From assembly GCA_000432135.1 (NCBI GenBank), contig HF990605.1, positions 21,610 to 54,171 on the forward strand: a stretch of DNA of 32,562 nt. Direction: 5' to 3'. Of the stretch, positions 31,287 through 32,562 are shown in pieces. The notes below the pieces were generated by a model. The model saw nothing but the letters and a program-made list of their open reading frames with translations, made no database searches and was not told the origin of the DNA. The DNA is from Firmicutes bacterium CAG:124 (GTDB lineage Bacteria > Bacillota > Clostridia > Oscillospirales > Oscillospiraceae). The number at the start of each line of letters is the position of its first letter. Positions within the stretch are counted from its first letter, which is position 1. A program made the position numbers and the translations under genes.

Positions 31287-32495
31287 ATGAAAGCTTGCAG
31301 AAAAATTGCAGCACTGGCGCTGTGCGCGGTGCTGCTGGTATCGCTGATGCCCATAGTTTTCGCGGCAGACGCGGCCCCGGCGCTGCAATTTGATGAAAAC
31401 GGGGAATTCAAGATCCTGATCGTCGCCGACACGCAGGACATTGACAAGCCGCAGAAGGAAACCATCGCGCTGCTGGAAGCCGAACTGGACGCGGCGCAGC
31501 CGGATCTCGTCGTATTTTTGGGTGACCAGATCCACGGCCCGTCGATCGGTAAGAGCGTCGAGCGCACGCAGAAGGCGCTGGATGCGTTCTTGCAGCCGGT
31601 GGCCGAACGCGGCCTGCAATTCGCCGTCGTCTTCGGCAACCACGACGACGAGGGCGGTGTCAGCAAGGAAACCCAGATGGAATACTATCAGAGCTACCCC
31701 GGCTGCCTCGCAGCTGCGGGCGACGTGACGGGTGTGGGCAACTACAATCTGCTCGTCTATGACTCCGACGGAAAAGCGCCGGTCGTGAACCTCTGGTTCT
31801 TCGACTCCGGCTCCTACGCGCCGGAGGGTCAGGGCAAATACGACTGGGTGCGGCAGGATCAGATCGACTGGTATCTGGAAACAGAGGCGGCGCTTGCCGC
31901 CCGGAACGGCGGAACGCCCATCCCGGCCTACGCGTTCCAGCACATCATTGTCCCGGATATTTACGACGCGATGGACATCGTTCCGTCCAGCGAGAAGAAG
32001 AACGGCGCGGTCGAGGGCTACGGCTGCCGCAAGGGCACGTATTATTCCGCTGCATCCGTGATCGAGGCCGGAACGCTCGGCGAAGCGCCGTGCCCGCCGG
32101 ATGTGAACGGCGGCGAATTTGCCGCGTGGAAGCAGGGCGGCGATATCGTCGCGGGCTTCTTCGGCCACGACCATGTGAACGACTTCATCATTCCCTATGA
32201 GGGCATCGATCTTGTCAACACCAACAGCACCGGTTTTTACATCTACGGCGCAGGCGAGAACCACGGCGCGCGGCTCGTAACGCTGCGCGAATCCGACCCC
32301 ACGGCCTATGAGACGCGCATGCTCTATTATAAAGACCTGATTGGCACAAAGCTGCCTTTCGGCTTTGCAGGCACATGGGGCGCGTATGTGCAGAGCATCG
32401 TTCTTCTGGCCGTGTGCGCGCTTGTGCTCGTGCTGACAGGCGCAGTGTGCCTGACGGTGCATCTGGTCAAAAAGCGCCGCCGCGCGCGCAGGTGA
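31287..32495 (+). CDS. Exported, membrane-anchored calcineurin-like metallophosphoesterase
   Basis: A 402-residue protein with a signal peptide (1-27, ending VFAA) and a C-terminal helix (about 370-394) followed by KKRRRARR, so the enzyme faces outside and is anchored at its C-terminus. Metallophosphoesterase motifs are DTQD (48-51), GDQ (79-81), GNHD (117-120) and GHDH near residue 290, as in purple-acid-phosphatase-like hydrolases. Possible substrates are phosphoesters or nucleotides; sequence does not tell. GAGAGGGTGA precedes ATG 31287 (an upstream GTG at 31278 is less likely). It starts 13 bp after the hydrogenase stop, so read-through from that promoter is possible. Confidence 0.9.
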   Translation: MKACRKIAALALCAVLLVSLMPIVFAADAAPALQFDENGEFKILIVADTQDIDKPQKETIALLEAELDAAQPDLVVFLGDQIHGPSIGKSVERTQKALDAFLQPVAERGLQFAVVFGNHDDEGGVSKETQMEYYQSYPGCLAAAGDVTGVGNYNLLVYDSDGKAPVVNLWFFDSGSYAPEGQGKYDWVRQDQIDWYLETEAALAARNGGTPIPAYAFQHIIVPDIYDAMDIVPSSEKKNGAVEGYGCRKGTYYSAASVIEAGTLGEAPCPPDVNGGEFAAWKQGGDIVAGFFGHDHVNDFIIPYEGIDLVNTNSTGFYIYGAGENHGARLVTLRESDPTAYETRMLYYKDLIGTKLPFGFAGTWGAYVQSIVLLAVCALVLVLTGAVCLTVHLVKKRRRARR

Positions 32496-32562
32496 TTTGC
32501 CGCGAACGCGTTCCAAGGTCAACTGGAAAGCTGCCTAGGGTGTATCTGAAAACTCCCAACGC

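Noticed and set aside
29948..32522. Two long minus-strand open frames opposite the hydrogenase and phosphoesterase genes
   Set aside because: Same shadow pattern; the plus-strand frames have conserved motifs and ribosome sites.

Overview
This 32.6 kb window looks like chromosomal DNA of a GC-rich anaerobic Firmicute, most likely a gut member of Oscillospiraceae or a close Clostridia relative. That placement is inferred from gene content: indolepyruvate:ferredoxin oxidoreductase, a monomeric [FeFe] hydrogenase, GdpP, RNase J, SLH repeats, a YtrA-type GntR/ABC operon, a CmpB-type membrane protein, strong GGAGG ribosome sites and several TTG starts. I see no phage, CRISPR array, rRNA or tRNA, and no complete insertion sequence.

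Positions 1-6946 hold an aromatic amino-acid fermentation cassette. It has an acyl-CoA synthetase broken by one in-frame TAG, then iorA, iorB, a phenylacetate-CoA ligase, a tandem-ACT protein and a PLP aminotransferase, closed by a terminator. Together these could convert aromatic amino acids to aryl-pyruvates, aryl-acetyl-CoAs and aryl-acetates. Next comes a secondary-alcohol dehydrogenase with the zinc and NADP residues of the clostridial isopropanol enzymes, convergent with an unknown lipoprotein gene.

Positions 9564-16302 carry housekeeping genes. rpoD and RNase J are on the minus strand. A divergent 430-bp gap may hold a structured RNA. On the plus strand are the c-di-AMP phosphodiesterase GdpP and a secreted SLH protein. 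Positions 16409-20383 carry a MATE transporter, an oleate hydratase whose C-terminus is removed by a 35-bp tandem duplication, and its probable TetR regulator.

Positions 20463-24461 are a YtrA-like regulator / two membrane proteins / ABC ATPase / secreted protein operon behind a consensus promoter. Right after its terminator is the most novel locus: two tiny genes (24543-24743 and 24838-25047). Each encodes four repeats of exactly 16 residues centred on a (D/N)-M-N core, some framed by C-x6-C. A strong promoter with a Fur-family-like 7-1-7 dyad lies in front. I recognise no known family, so this is the best candidate for an undescribed system.

Positions 25048-32562 contain a gene-free stretch with palindromes, rimM-trmD followed by a sirtuin and a homocysteine S-methyltransferase, a CarD regulator, a CmpB-type membrane protein, a monomeric [FeFe] hydrogenase with a 9-residue internal duplication, and an exported, membrane-anchored metallophosphoesterase. 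The hydrogenase could reoxidise ferredoxin made by IorAB; that link is inference. Long antisense open frames over most genes are treated as GC-driven shadows.
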